From: Paenibacillus taihuensis
GTDB taxonomy: Bacteria > Bacillota > Bacilli > Paenibacillales > Paenibacillaceae
Length of the DNA: 64,000 bases
NCBI RefSeq assembly: GCF_003386535.1
Contig: NZ_QTTN01000011.1
Coordinates: 1 to 64,000, forward strand
Direction: 5' to 3'
Shown: positions 9,562 through 19,330 of the stretch, piece by piece
Layout of the letters: each line of letters begins with the position of its first letter
How positions within the stretch are numbered: the stretch's first letter is position 1
Notes under the pieces: model-generated
The model's database searches: none
Seen by the model: only the letters and a program-made list of their open reading frames with translations
Told to the model about the DNA's origin: nothing
Made by a program: the position numbers and the translations under genes

Positions 9562-11370
9562 TCACATCACCACGCCGCTCCCCGTCTGCACCCACACATC
9601 CTTAAAGTCGATCCACCCGAGCGGCGAGACCGTTACCCCTTTAAGCCCCGGCTGGAAGGCTGCGTTGTTCTTCCGGTGTACGAGGAAGAGGACGTAGGAC
9701 TCCTCGCGAAGCCGCTCCTCGATTTGGCCGAGCACGATGCGCCGCTCATCGGTCGACTTGGCGGCGAGGGCAAGGTCGATCTGCAGCTTCGCCCATTCGC
9801 GGAACTCTGGTTGAAGGTGCTCCTTCAAGAAGCTGCCGTGCTGCTCATAAGACTCTATTTCACACACATCATCCTGGTCGAGCACGATGCTGTACAGTAC
9901 GCAATCTGCCTCGCTTGTATCTCTTTGCAGCTTATAGCTAGTCAGAATCTGCACGTTAACCGGAATGCCATGCTCGGCGCAACGAGCCTGAATCCATTCG
10001 GCATCGGTCCTATGGCTTGTGCCCGCATACATCGTAATCGGCTTCCCCTCGTAACCTGCTGCTCGTAACAAAAGGTCCGCTTCATTCCGATCGAAACGAA
10101 TCGTGCGATACGGCGTATGCGCATCCGGTCGGAGCCCCCGAGCCGGATACTTCCGATCTTCGCCGAGGTCCTCGATCATCCTTCTTCGGTCGATCAACAG
10201 ATCCATTGCCTTGCGGAATAAAGGCGATTGCTGCGGACCAAGGCGCCCCATATTCCACGTCATGAGCGTGCAGCCCTGGCTTAGCGTCTCGACCGAATCC
10301 CATTCTGCTTCCGGCTTCGTCACCTGCACGCTATGATCTATCAGCAGCTTCTCCCAGCATTTTATCGATGAGACTCCATGCTCCGGCGGCATAAAAGCAA
10401 TAACGACACCATCCAAATGCGCGCGCCCGCTAAAATAACTCGGATTTGCCGCCAGCATAAGCCGGTCCTCATTCCACTCTGTAATCATGAACGGCCCTGT
10501 TCCGATTGGACTTCGCCAGAATGCCTCGCCCTCCTTCAGCACCGCATCCCGAGGTAAGATCGACGCGGTCGAAGAGGACATGAACTGATCGAATATTCGG
10601 TTCGGCTTCGCAAGCTCGATGCGGATCGTCCGCGGATCTGGCGCTTCAATCTTCACCACCGAGCGCATCAGCCAGTTGTGCGCCTTATCCACGCGCAGCC
10701 GTTCGAGCGTAAAGCGCACATCCTCAGCCGTAAGCGGATAGCCATTATGAAAATGTACGCCCTTGCGCAAATGAAATTGCCATACTGTCGCATCCTGGCT
10801 GCATTCCCATGCATGCGCCAGCGACGGAACGATCTGTCCGGTTGCTGCGTCCATCTCAACTAAGCGGTCGAACACTTGCCGGACAATATGCGCATCGAAG
10901 GCATAATAGATATCGCCCGGATCGAGCGTGATGATCGGAAGCTGAACCGGCATCCGCAGCGTATCGACAAGCCCTTTCCCTTCGCCCATTTCTGCCCGAT
11001 AGCCAAAATGATGATCGAGCCATTCCGTGAACCGCTCCTTCACCTGCGATCCCTTGCCATGCTTATGAATGAGCTCAAACGCGAGCTTATAGTCACCGCG
11101 CTGCGCCATCACCCGTGCAAGATCGAGCAGCATCGTATCCCGATCCGATTGAAAAATAAGCCGCGACCTGTTGCCACGTCCCCGTCCTGGCTGCCACGCA
11201 ATCAGTCCTTCTTCTTCCATCTTGCGCAGGACAAGCTTCACATTGCGCGTCGTGCAGAATAGCACATCCGCGAGATCCTCCAGCGATACTTCAACTGGCG
11301 TGCCAATCGACGTCTCTCCTGCAAACTGATGGTACAAGTCCAAATACCGTTCCACTGTTCCGCTCTGCAT
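9562..11370 (-). CDS. SgrR-type transcriptional regulator with solute-binding domain
   Basis: The protein has 602 residues. The N-terminal ~110 residues form a winged-helix DNA-binding region (VSLEDLADVLFCTTRNVKLVLRKMEEEGLIAW). The remainder matches an SBP_bac_5 peptide/sugar-binding domain (PSLAHAWECSQDATVWQFHLRKGVHFHNGYPLTAEDVRFTLER), which has no signal peptide and so should be cytoplasmic. This is the architecture of SgrR, a ligand-sensing activator. The start was set at the second Met (11368-11370), nine bases after CGGAGGT; the first Met lies upstream of that site. It is divergent from a small basic protein gene. The ligand and targets are unknown. Confidence 0.85.
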   Translation of the reverse strand: MQSGTVERYLDLYHQFAGETSIGTPVEVSLEDLADVLFCTTRNVKLVLRKMEEEGLIAWQPGRGRGNRSRLIFQSDRDTMLLDLARVMAQRGDYKLAFELIHKHGKGSQVKERFTEWLDHHFGYRAEMGEGKGLVDTLRMPVQLPIITLDPGDIYYAFDAHIVRQVFDRLVEMDAATGQIVPSLAHAWECSQDATVWQFHLRKGVHFHNGYPLTAEDVRFTLERLRVDKAHNWLMRSVVKIEAPDPRTIRIELAKPNRIFDQFMSSSTASILPRDAVLKEGEAFWRSPIGTGPFMITEWNEDRLMLAANPSYFSGRAHLDGVVIAFMPPEHGVSSIKCWEKLLIDHSVQVTKPEAEWDSVETLSQGCTLMTWNMGRLGPQQSPLFRKAMDLLIDRRRMIEDLGEDRKYPARGLRPDAHTPYRTIRFDRNEADLLLRAAGYEGKPITMYAGTSHRTDAEWIQARCAEHGIPVNVQILTSYKLQRDTSEADCVLYSIVLDQDDVCEIESYEQHGSFLKEHLQPEFREWAKLQIDLALAAKSTDERRIVLGQIEERLREESYVLFLVHRKNNAAFQPGLKGVTVSPLGWIDFKDVWVQTGSGVVM

Positions 11371-11487
11371 GTTGCTATTACCTCCGTTCATCCATAAAAG
11401 GGGAAGTCTATTAAGAAGATTCTACACTTTTTATCCCCTTTTAGCGAGCGCATAATAAAGCTATAAATTGCAGAGGGGGAAACAAAG

Positions 11488-11754
11488 ATGCATCAACACA
11501 ATAACACGTACACGACCGAGAAATTGTGGAAATACCAACAACAGGAGCTGGAACGCAATATTCGCAAGAGCGAGCAAGTCAGAGAGGCGAAAGCAAAGCG
11601 CAAAGCGGAAAAAGAGCAGAAAGCCGCATCAGCCGGGGGGGCAGCCGGCCGATTCAAACTACCGAGCTACCTAAGCAGATGGCTGCTAGCTAAAACAGAA
11701 AAGACACCCGATTGTTCAGAGCAAAAGCGAGGTGAACAGCTTCATGCTGAATAA
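11488..11754 (+). CDS. small basic hydrophilic protein, function unknown
   Basis: This 88-residue protein follows a GAGGGGGA ribosome site at good spacing and ends just before a terminator, which supports it being real. It is highly charged (ELERNIRKSEQVREAKAKRK, then AEKEQKAAS) with a probable helical or coiled-coil first half and a PSYLSRWLL patch. I do not recognise the family. It is divergent from the SgrR-type regulator and could be its target. Confidence 0.55.
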   Translation: MHQHNNTYTTEKLWKYQQQELERNIRKSEQVREAKAKRKAEKEQKAASAGGAAGRFKLPSYLSRWLLAKTEKTPDCSEQKRGEQLHAE

Positions 11755-11760
11755 TCGCAA

Positions 11761-11798
11761 AAGGCGGCCTTCCACTTAGAAAAGTGAAAAGCCGCCTT
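11761..11798. terminator. bidirectional terminator
   Basis: The arms AAGGCGGC and GCCGCCTT with an inner CTT/AAG stem serve the small basic gene on the plus strand (followed by CCTCTTTTTTATT) and the Rieske operon on the minus strand (followed by TTTTGCG). Confidence 0.8.
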
Positions 11799-11811
11799 CC
11801 TCTTTTTTATT

Positions 11812-13572
11812 CTATTCCTCAAACAATCGCTCGCCGCGATGCAGCCTCCACGCAATTGTTGCCGTATGCGGAAGCTCGCGGGCTGTCGGCGCATGCGCAG
11901 CCAAGTAGCGCGTACATGCTAGCAGCATCGTCTCTTGTGCCCGAAGCGCGAACGCATCCTGCCTCGTAGACCACCGCTCGTATTCGGCAACAGACGCCTC
12001 AAACATTTGGAACGTATGGAATTCCGCATCCTCCCGAAGCAGTGCAGCACCAAGCGTGTTCAGCAGCGCAGGCACCTCACCGCCGCGGTGCAGATAATTC
12101 GCCACCCACCCGGCCGCGCGATCGACCTGCTGACGCTGATCGAGCAGCTGCAGCAGCTCATCCATACCCGGTACAGCCGCATCATCGTTGCTCTCAGCCA
12201 CCTTCGGCCGCTTCGCCGCCGGTACATTCAAGAAGCGATCGAGATAGACACTGATCGCACCATGAAGGATCGCCCGCTGCAAGAGCGGCTCTTCCGAGTG
12301 CAGCAGCCGCTCATGCACCGCATGCGCGTACGTGAACGTATGGAGCACAGCGACCCAATCGCGGAAGTCGTTCTGCGTGTGGAACCGCACAACCCGCTCC
12401 GCTGCAGCAAGCGTCACAAGCTGAGCCAGCTTAGCCGGAGCCATGCCTGCAAGCAGCAAATCTCTCACAAGCTCAATCGTCTGGAGCGGTTGTTCGCTGA
12501 GCAGCTGCTCCAGGATGAAGTTCTCATCCTGATTCACCTTCACAGCTTTACCCTCGCCAGCCCCAGCACCATTGCTTTCCGCAAGCTGCCGCACCGCCTC
12601 TTGAATCGGCTCGACCAAGTTGATCGGCGCCTGCCAGTGGTGCTGCTCTTCGCTTCGAGTCGGATTGCCCATCATATGCAGCAGCGATGTCAGAATGCGG
12701 TTCGCCTGTCCTTCATCGGCAAGTTCAAGCGCTTCGAACGCCTTGTTATGGAAATCGAATACATGGCCGCCGTCGAGATAGAAGTGATCGGTCGCCGCAA
12801 TCAGCATCATATCCGCGAGCTTCTCCAGGCTCATTCCTTTGTCAATCGCAGTGATGACCAGCTTCTCCGCCCCTTGCGTATCCCGCACTTCGATGCAATT
12901 GCGATACCAGCCAGCAAGCCTGTCAAAGGAAACGTCCGCGGACGGCAGTGCTCCTAGCAGGTGACGGCTGGCGCGTCCGGAGCTGTTACGGGCAACATGA
13001 ACAAGTCCTTGATAGAGAGCGAGAATTCGCCCTTGCTTATCTAGCTTCGGAATGATCCGGACCATCGCCGTCAGTATGGTCAGACCCGAATTCCAGCCAT
13101 TCCCGTTCTCGGTACCGAACTGAATGCCAATCCGAGCAATTTCTGCATCTGAGACACCTGCTTCCACGAGGCCGACGACTGCTTTTGCGATGACAATGCT
13201 AATATTTTGCTGCAGCCCTTCCATGAGCCGCTCTTTATACTTCTCAATATGGTTCGCCGATCGCGGTCTCGGATTCACGTATACCTGCTCATCCTCAATC
13301 TTCACCTCATAGGACGGCACATCGTCCGCCCAAGGGTCGAGCGTCCCGCCGCTGCAGACATCGAATCTCGCATGATGCCAGTGACAGGTCAGAATCCCGT
13401 CGCACAAACTTCCCATATGCAGCGGAAAACCGAGATGCGGACAACGGTTATCGACAGCGTGAATCTTCCCTTCATGGGAAAACACTGCAATGCCGCCGCG
13501 AACGACGGTCGCTCCCTTTTCCCGCAATTCAGCAACGCTGCCAGCCTGAATCCAATCCGTCTTCGTACTCAT
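11812..13572 (-). CDS. Rieske [2Fe-2S] protein with long helical C-terminal region
   Basis: The protein has 586 residues. The first ~105 form a Rieske ferredoxin-like domain; the cluster ligands are Cys44/His46 (CPHLG) and Cys63/His66 (CHWH), spaced as in Rieske oxygenase and ferredoxin components. The remaining ~480 residues are rich in helices (TDHFYLDGGHVFDFHNKAFE, LHTFTYAHAVHERLLHSEEP) with many His residues, and do not match a domain I can name. The start is the ATG at 13570-13572 after GGAGGAG. It follows the MFS gene by 19 bases in one operon. It may be an oxidoreductase whose iron-sulfur cluster feeds an unknown catalytic C-terminal region. Confidence 0.75.
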   Translation of the reverse strand: MSTKTDWIQAGSVAELREKGATVVRGGIAVFSHEGKIHAVDNRCPHLGFPLHMGSLCDGILTCHWHHARFDVCSGGTLDPWADDVPSYEVKIEDEQVYVNPRPRSANHIEKYKERLMEGLQQNISIVIAKAVVGLVEAGVSDAEIARIGIQFGTENGNGWNSGLTILTAMVRIIPKLDKQGRILALYQGLVHVARNSSGRASRHLLGALPSADVSFDRLAGWYRNCIEVRDTQGAEKLVITAIDKGMSLEKLADMMLIAATDHFYLDGGHVFDFHNKAFEALELADEGQANRILTSLLHMMGNPTRSEEQHHWQAPINLVEPIQEAVRQLAESNGAGAGEGKAVKVNQDENFILEQLLSEQPLQTIELVRDLLLAGMAPAKLAQLVTLAAAERVVRFHTQNDFRDWVAVLHTFTYAHAVHERLLHSEEPLLQRAILHGAISVYLDRFLNVPAAKRPKVAESNDDAAVPGMDELLQLLDQRQQVDRAAGWVANYLHRGGEVPALLNTLGAALLREDAEFHTFQMFEASVAEYERWSTRQDAFALRAQETMLLACTRYLAAHAPTARELPHTATIAWRLHRGERLFEE

Positions 13573-13591
13573 CGAAACCACTCCTCCGATC

Positions 13592-14824
13592 TTATTCTCG
13601 AATAAGCCAAAACAACAAATATTGCATGGAAGCCGTTCCTGCCAACACGACTGGCAGCCAGATAGAGTCGAGGTTCTTGGAGAAGCTTAACAGCAGCGTG
13701 ATCGACAGTATCCGTCCTGTATTCAGAAACAGCTCGCGCATCACGACGGACTCGACTTTCAGCTGTCCTTTGAGCGGAAGCGTCCCGATCAGCCTGTAGT
13801 AATACGAGGTAAGCGTGTTGATCGCCAGCGGGTTGCAAACCGAGAACATGATCATGAAGATCAGCACCGTCCACGTCGCAACATCGTAGAGCAGAAACAC
13901 TGCACCGAACAGAGTACCGCTTGTCGAGAACAGCACGTACTTGCGCACCTGCTCCTTCTTCGCTTTGCGCGAGATGACATAGCCTGTCGCAACGGTTAGC
14001 GCGGAGAAGCAGACACCGAAGTAGCCGACCCAGTCTTCTCGTCCAACTGTTTGATAGAGTAGTATATTCGGCAGAAAAAGCATAATTCCTTGAAAGATGC
14101 CGAGCACGAAGAAGGAGGCTAGCCCTTTCACCCACACGGCGTTCTTGCGCATCACGATGCCCATCAGATTCAGATGATAGGTTCGATGATGGAGCGGAAC
14201 GGTCGGTATGCGGAAGCTGATGACCGAGGCGAGCACGAACATAACTAAAGCGAGAATGAACGTGATGATGTACCCTTGAAGCCCATCATTCAAGCGAATG
14301 ATAAACCCTGCCAGTGCAGGACCGACTAGCCCTGCTCCGTTGAAAACAATCATATTAATCGCAAGGAAACGAATCCGGTTATTTTCCGTCGACACATCAT
14401 ATTGCAGCACGAGATAGGCGGTCCAATAGAAGCCGCTGGCCATTCCTTGGAAGATCGCGAACAGCATGTACCACTCCGCTACCTTCTCTTGTGCAATGAC
14501 CACGACCAGGTAAAAGACTGCAATCGTGAGAATGCCGATACGATAGGTGACCATCCGGTCCTTACGTTTCGTAACCCATCCGCCGAGCGCGAAGGCGACA
14601 GGCGTGCATAAGAACACGATCATATTGTAAAAGCCGTTGACCGATAAGTCCTGCGTCAAGCGCCACAGGTACAAGTTCAGAAATAACCCCGACATCGAGG
14701 CTCCGAATTGAAAGCAGCCGTGAATGATCAGCGCGATAATCGCTTCTCTGCCAAGCTGGCGTTCCTTCGGTACGGGAGAGCTTCGAAAGAGATGGGGCCT
14801 TCGAATTCCAAGACTTGCTTTCAT
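13592..14824 (-). CDS. MFS transporter
   Basis: A 410-residue integral membrane protein with about 12 hydrophobic helices. It has the MFS loop between helices 2 and 3 (GGWVTKRKDRMVTYRIG, a variant of GxxxDRxGRR). The start was placed at the ATG at 14822-14824, nine bases after GAGGAGG; an earlier Met has no such site. It is the first gene of an operon with the Rieske protein. The substrate is unknown. Confidence 0.8.
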   Translation of the reverse strand: MKASLGIRRPHLFRSSPVPKERQLGREAIIALIIHGCFQFGASMSGLFLNLYLWRLTQDLSVNGFYNMIVFLCTPVAFALGGWVTKRKDRMVTYRIGILTIAVFYLVVVIAQEKVAEWYMLFAIFQGMASGFYWTAYLVLQYDVSTENNRIRFLAINMIVFNGAGLVGPALAGFIIRLNDGLQGYIITFILALVMFVLASVISFRIPTVPLHHRTYHLNLMGIVMRKNAVWVKGLASFFVLGIFQGIMLFLPNILLYQTVGREDWVGYFGVCFSALTVATGYVISRKAKKEQVRKYVLFSTSGTLFGAVFLLYDVATWTVLIFMIMFSVCNPLAINTLTSYYYRLIGTLPLKGQLKVESVVMRELFLNTGRILSITLLLSFSKNLDSIWLPVVLAGTASMQYLLFWLIRE

Positions 14825-15177
14825 CAGCGAAAAGTCCTCCTCATGCGGGTTTGCGGGCATTTGCTCATCCAATTGCTGACATTGTAACACAGCCGCCGAT
14901 TAGGGTAAGCGCTTTATTTTCCAGTCTAGTTCGAAAATAATTGATCTGCTCGGCTTACGCCCCAATTCAGCGGCAAAATCGGCCTTTTTGCACAGATACG
15001 GGCGATTCGGGCTCTTATGCTTCGCTTGACGGGCATTTTGGGTAGGCAATGTTTTGGCGAATGTCTGTAATGGCCTATATTCATGTCTGAATTGAACCCT
15101 GTAAGCGCGCTCATTCTCCTTTACAATGAGAGAGTCAACGAAATGAAATGTCTACAATCGAAGGAGGCCGCTTAACT
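14825..15177. other. divergent intergenic region before the GH78 gene
   Basis: About 350 bases separate the MFS operon from the GH78 gene. It must hold promoters for both directions. The only site I can point to is a cre-like sequence at 15100-15113. No gene was seen. Confidence 0.4.
15100..15113 (+). promoter_or_regulatory. candidate CcpA (cre) site upstream of GH78 gene
   Basis: TGTAAGCGCGCTCA matches the cre consensus TGWNANCGNTNWCA with one mismatch, 65 bases before the GH78 start codon. Catabolite repression of a glycosidase gene is expected, but this is only a motif match. Confidence 0.4.
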
Positions 15178-18075
15178 ATGTGGCAGGCATCGTGGGTTTG
15201 GGGTTCGGGAGAAGAAAGCCCGCGCAATGCGTGGCGTTGTTTTCGCAAAAGCTTTCATGTTGAGGCGGAGGGTAGCAGCAATACAACGGTAAAGCTGACT
15301 GCAGACTCTCGCTATGTGCTTTATGTGAATGGGGTGCAGGTTGGACGCGGGCCGGTTCGGTCATGGCCGTTCGAGCTTGCTTATGATGAATATGAGATCG
15401 GACATCTGCTGAAGGCAGGCAGCACGAATACGATTGCGGTTCTCGTCCTGCATTACGGCGTCGCGACGTTTCAATATTTGCGCGGCAGAGGCGGCTTGCT
15501 GCTGCAGGCGGCTTCGGCTTCGGAGGATGGCAGCGAGCGCGTCATTGCGACGACGGATTCGAGTTGGGTGACTTCTGCGCACAGCGGGTACGATGCATTC
15601 TCGTCGCGTATCTCCTGCCAGCTGGCTTTTACCGAGCGGTATGATGCCAGAAGCGTTGATGACTCATGGAAAAATGTGACGTTCGATGATTCCGGCTGGG
15701 AACCGGCGGTTGTGATCGGCGAGGTCGGCATGGCGCCTTGGACGAGTCTGGTGCCGCGTTCGATTCCATACTTGACTGAGGAGCCGGTCTACCCTGCTCG
15801 CGTGGAAGAGCTGAACTTCGTGAAGCCCGCCGCATGGAATGCGGTGTTCGATATTCGGACGCTGCTCGTGCCGGATAGCGTTAACCATGCGAACCCGATT
15901 TCTTTCGTAGGGTTTATGGCGACCGTGGTGACAATGTCCGAAGCAGCATCGTTCACAATAGGCTGCGTCGACAACGGTCGGATTCCGCTTCGCGTGAGCG
16001 TGAACGGCAAGTGGTTCGATGCTGCGGACTACTATGGTGAAAATCCGCAGCAGTTCGTAACCGCGGAGCTTCCAGCTGGAGAGCACTTCTTGCTGTTCGA
16101 TCTGAGCCGCGGCTCGCATGGGCATGGGTACCATCTCGGCTTCCATGCGGATGTGCCGTTTGAGGTGCGTTCTCCGCTTGCTGGCAGCAAGGGCAGGGCG
16201 AGTGAAAAAGTTCCGTTCGTTGCAATTGGGCCGTTCGATTGGGCCGAGCATATCGATCATCAACCTGAGTCATCGATGCGCAAGGAGCAGCCGGAATATG
16301 ACGCCATGCTAGGAGTCGCTTCGGCTGAGCAGTTACTAGGTTCCTATGCGGTATGGGTGCGCGAGGTGCCAGAAGATCTATTCACTCACGCCGATGTATA
16401 TGGCGAGTCCGCTTGGCATGTCATCCATGAACCGCAGCCTGTGCCGGTTCAGTTGCAGCAAGCTGTGCTGGCTAGCGGCAATACCGGTGTCGTGCCGGTT
16501 CATGGGGAACTGGACACGGAGCTGGTCTTTGATTTTGGCCGGGAGCTGTCTGGTTATATCGCATTCGAAGTCGACGCCGCGGAAGGCACCGTCATCGACG
16601 GCTATGGCTTTGAGTTCATGCGTGACGGCTGGCGCCAGCATACTTATGAGCTGGACAATACGTTCCGCTATACATGCCGTGAGGGCAGACAATCGTATGT
16701 GTCCGTCGTGCGCCGCGGTCTGCGGTATCTGGCTATTACGGTGCGAGGTGCTTCGCGTCCGGTGAAGCTAGTGGAAGCGAAGCTGCTGCAGAGCAACTTC
16801 CCTGCGGCGAATGTGGGCCAGTTCCAATCCAGCAATGCGATGCTGAATGAAGTTTGGCGGATCAGCCGGGATTCGACGCGCCTCTGCATGGAGGATACGT
16901 TCGTGGATTGTCCGGCATTCGAGCAGACATACTGGGTTGGCGATGCGCGCAACGCGTCGCTGATCAACTACTATGCGTTCGGCTCCGCGGAGATTGTGGA
17001 GCGCTGCTTGCGGCTCGTGCCAGGCTCTGCCTTCCAATCGCCGCTCTATGGGGATCAGGTGCCGAGCGGTTGGAGCAGCGTCATCCCGAACTGGACGTTC
17101 TTCTGGATCAGCGCTTGCCTCGAGCACTATCAATATACCGGCAATGAACAGTTTGCGCGTGATATGTGGCCGCATGTTCGTTTTACGCTGGAGCATTACT
17201 TGCTGAAGATCGATGCGCGCGGACTGCTCTGCATGCGCGGCTGGAACCTGCTCGACTGGGCGAACTTCGAGCAGCCGGGGGATGGCGTCGTTACACCGCA
17301 AAATATGTTCCTCGTCAAGTCTTTGCGTGATGGAGCAGCGCTCGCCTCGGCAGCTGGCGACGAAGCTGGCGGTGCTAGGCTGCTCGAGCAAGCCGGCCTG
17401 CTTCGCAGTGCGATTAACGCTCATCTGTGGGACGATGGCCGCGCCGCTTACTTGGATTGCATCCACATCGACGGCCGTCCGTCTTCAACGGTGAGCATGC
17501 AGACGCAAGTGATTGCGATGCTTTGCGATATTGCGGAAGGCGAGCGCGCTGAGGTGCTGGATCGCTATGTCGTCGAGCCGCCGGCTCATTTTGTGCAGAT
17601 CGGCAGCCCGTTCATGTCGTTCTTCTATTACGAGGCACTTGCGAAGCTGGGGCATCAGGACACGATGGCGGTGGACATCCTGCACCAGTACGGAGCGATG
17701 GTCGACAATGGCGCGACGAGCACATGGGAAGTGTATCCGACCAGCGGCATCACGCATAATCCGCGGATGCTGACGCGCAGCCACTGCCACGCTTGGTCCG
17801 CCGGACCGGTCTTCTTCCTCGGCACCGAGGTGCTCGGCGTTCGCGGCGACAGCCCGGGCTGGACGAAAGTGTCGATCGCGCCAAAGCCGGTCGGATTGAC
17901 ATGGGCGCGCGGCGCCGTTCCGCTGCCGGACAGCGGACGCATCGACATCTCCTGGTCGCTGGACGAGGCGGCGAAGGTCATGAAGCTTCGCGTCGTTGCG
18001 CCAGCGCGCGTGGAGCTTGCGTACGAGCAGCCGGAAGGCTATGAGCTGGAGATTGATGAGGTTCGGATTGGGTAG
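15178..18075 (+). CDS. alpha-L-rhamnosidase-like glycoside hydrolase (GH78)
   Basis: A 965-residue enzyme with no signal peptide, so probably cytoplasmic. The N-terminal region holds the beta-sandwich typical of GH78 (YVLYVNGVQVGRGPVRSWPFE, the Bac_rhamnosid_N type). The (alpha/alpha)6 catalytic domain includes CMEDTFVDCPAFEQTYWVGDARN, equivalent to the GH78 segment with acidic catalytic residues, and WEVYPTSGITHNPRMLTRSHCHAWSAGP near the end. The enzyme would release terminal alpha-L-rhamnose. The substitution of the usual DCPxRER by DCPAFEQ is a family variant, so specificity should be held loosely. The start ATG is ten bases after AAGGAGG. It is monocistronic, with a cre-like site upstream. 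Confidence 0.85.
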   Translation: MWQASWVWGSGEESPRNAWRCFRKSFHVEAEGSSNTTVKLTADSRYVLYVNGVQVGRGPVRSWPFELAYDEYEIGHLLKAGSTNTIAVLVLHYGVATFQYLRGRGGLLLQAASASEDGSERVIATTDSSWVTSAHSGYDAFSSRISCQLAFTERYDARSVDDSWKNVTFDDSGWEPAVVIGEVGMAPWTSLVPRSIPYLTEEPVYPARVEELNFVKPAAWNAVFDIRTLLVPDSVNHANPISFVGFMATVVTMSEAASFTIGCVDNGRIPLRVSVNGKWFDAADYYGENPQQFVTAELPAGEHFLLFDLSRGSHGHGYHLGFHADVPFEVRSPLAGSKGRASEKVPFVAIGPFDWAEHIDHQPESSMRKEQPEYDAMLGVASAEQLLGSYAVWVREVPEDLFTHADVYGESAWHVIHEPQPVPVQLQQAVLASGNTGVVPVHGELDTELVFDFGRELSGYIAFEVDAAEGTVIDGYGFEFMRDGWRQHTYELDNTFRYTCREGRQSYVSVVRRGLRYLAITVRGASRPVKLVEAKLLQSNFPAANVGQFQSSNAMLNEVWRISRDSTRLCMEDTFVDCPAFEQTYWVGDARNASLINYYAFGSAEIVERCLRLVPGSAFQSPLYGDQVPSGWSSVIPNWTFFWISACLEHYQYTGNEQFARDMWPHVRFTLEHYLLKIDARGLLCMRGWNLLDWANFEQPGDGVVTPQNMFLVKSLRDGAALASAAGDEAGGARLLEQAGLLRSAINAHLWDDGRAAYLDCIHIDGRPSSTVSMQTQVIAMLCDIAEGERAEVLDRYVVEPPAHFVQIGSPFMSFFYYEALAKLGHQDTMAVDILHQYGAMVDNGATSTWEVYPTSGITHNPRMLTRSHCHAWSAGPVFFLGTEVLGVRGDSPGWTKVSIAPKPVGLTWARGAVPLPDSGRIDISWSLDEAAKVMKLRVVAPARVELAYEQPEGYELEIDEVRIG

Positions 18076-18086
18076 ATAGTACGCAC

Positions 18087-18125
18087 GAAAGCGGAGTGAG
18101 TCTAAAGATGACTCGCTCCGCTTTC
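18087..18125. terminator. bidirectional terminator between GH78 and nagA
   Basis: Arms GAAAGCGGAGTGAGTC and GACTCGCTCCGCTTTC form a long stem between two convergent genes, followed by TGTTTTGG on the plus strand. It can serve both. Confidence 0.85.
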
Positions 18126-18140
18126 TGTTTTGGCATGCCT

Positions 18141-19301
18141 TTAGTCGCGGGAATATGCCAGCTTCCCTTGAATCATCGTCCATAACACCTCGAAATTTTC
18201 ATTCATAAGCACCAGATCCGCATCAGCCCCGCATTCAATGCGGCCTTTTCTCGTCCATCCAAGCACATCGGCCGGTGTTCTTGTCGCCATAATAATCGCA
18301 TCCTCGAGCGGGATTCCTGTTCGGACCGTATGTGCCAGCGCCTCGTTCATCGTAACCGTGCTCGAAGCCAGCGTTCCGTCGGCGAGTGTCGCGGTCCCGT
18401 TGGAGACGTTCACTTCATGACCGCCAAACAAATACGTTCCGTCCCCCATCCCCATGGCTTGCAGCGCATCGGTGATCAGCACCATTTTGTCAGGTCCTTT
18501 CTCGCGGTATAACAGCCGTACGATTGCCGGATGCAAGTGCACATGGTCGACGATGGCCTGCACGCTTACATGCTGCTCTTCAAGCGCGGCAACGATCAGC
18601 CCGGGATCGCGGTGATGAATCGGACGCATGCCATTGAAACAATGGGTGACATGGCTCGCGCCGCATCTGAATGCCTGCTGCGCCTGTTCGTAAGTAGCGT
18701 CGGAATGGGCGAGGGACACGATAATTCCGCGGTCCTTCAAGAAACGGACCATTTCCATCCCTCCCGGAAGTTCAGGCGCGAGCGTCACCATTCGAATTAA
18801 TGAGTGCGAATGCTGCAATATCCGGGTCATCTCGTCCAAGTCGGGATGGCGTAAGTACCGTTCATTCTGCATCCCTTTCCGTTTCACATGCAGGTACGGA
18901 CCCTCCATATGAATACCCGCGATTTGCGCTCCGGGCTCTTTCCCCGCGACCTGGGCCGTGCTTGCGATCATTTGGAGAAGCTCCTCCAGCGAGGATGAAA
19001 CCGAAGTCGCGAGAAAGGAGGTGCAGCCCGTCCTTGCGCAGGCGATGGAAACAGCCTCCACACTCCGGGTCGTCCCGTCCATCATATCGAAGCTGTCGGC
19101 CCCGTGGATATGAACATCGATCATCCCCGGAATTAAGATTTGCCCTTCTCCTTCCATGACCCGTTCTGCCATCGAAATCATCGAAGTTGTGTCGTCTTCA
19201 TTGAATATGGTTTCAATGACACCTTCACGAACAAGAATACTTCGGCTTGTCAGCTCGTGCTCATCGAACATACGCACATTGCGGATTAAGACGGTACTCA
19301 T
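18141..19301 (-). CDS. nagA: N-acetylglucosamine-6-phosphate deacetylase
   Basis: This amidohydrolase removes acetate from GlcNAc-6-phosphate, giving glucosamine-6-phosphate. Its 386 residues match the family. Metal and substrate motifs visible are GMIDVHIHGADS (His64, His66), GIHMEGPYL, SLAHSDATYEQAQ, HVTHCFNGMRP, and VLITDAL with the catalytic Asp. The start was taken at the ATG at 19299-19301 after GGAGGGC. It is the last gene of the minus-strand mannosidase cluster, separated from the preceding gene by a hairpin, so it may have partly independent expression. No nagB accompanies it in this window. Confidence 0.92.
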   Translation of the reverse strand: MSTVLIRNVRMFDEHELTSRSILVREGVIETIFNEDDTTSMISMAERVMEGEGQILIPGMIDVHIHGADSFDMMDGTTRSVEAVSIACARTGCTSFLATSVSSSLEELLQMIASTAQVAGKEPGAQIAGIHMEGPYLHVKRKGMQNERYLRHPDLDEMTRILQHSHSLIRMVTLAPELPGGMEMVRFLKDRGIIVSLAHSDATYEQAQQAFRCGASHVTHCFNGMRPIHHRDPGLIVAALEEQHVSVQAIVDHVHLHPAIVRLLYREKGPDKMVLITDALQAMGMGDGTYLFGGHEVNVSNGTATLADGTLASSTVTMNEALAHTVRTGIPLEDAIIMATRTPADVLGWTRKGRIECGADADLVLMNENFEVLWTMIQGKLAYSRD

Positions 19302-19330
19302 TTCGTCTTCGCCCTCCTTCATTTGAAACA

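Noticed and set aside
9039-9605. Repetitive protein-coding gene across the hairpin array
   Set aside because: The long frame has Ser/Arg-rich repeats created by the DNA repeats and no ribosome site; hairpin structure explains the pattern better.
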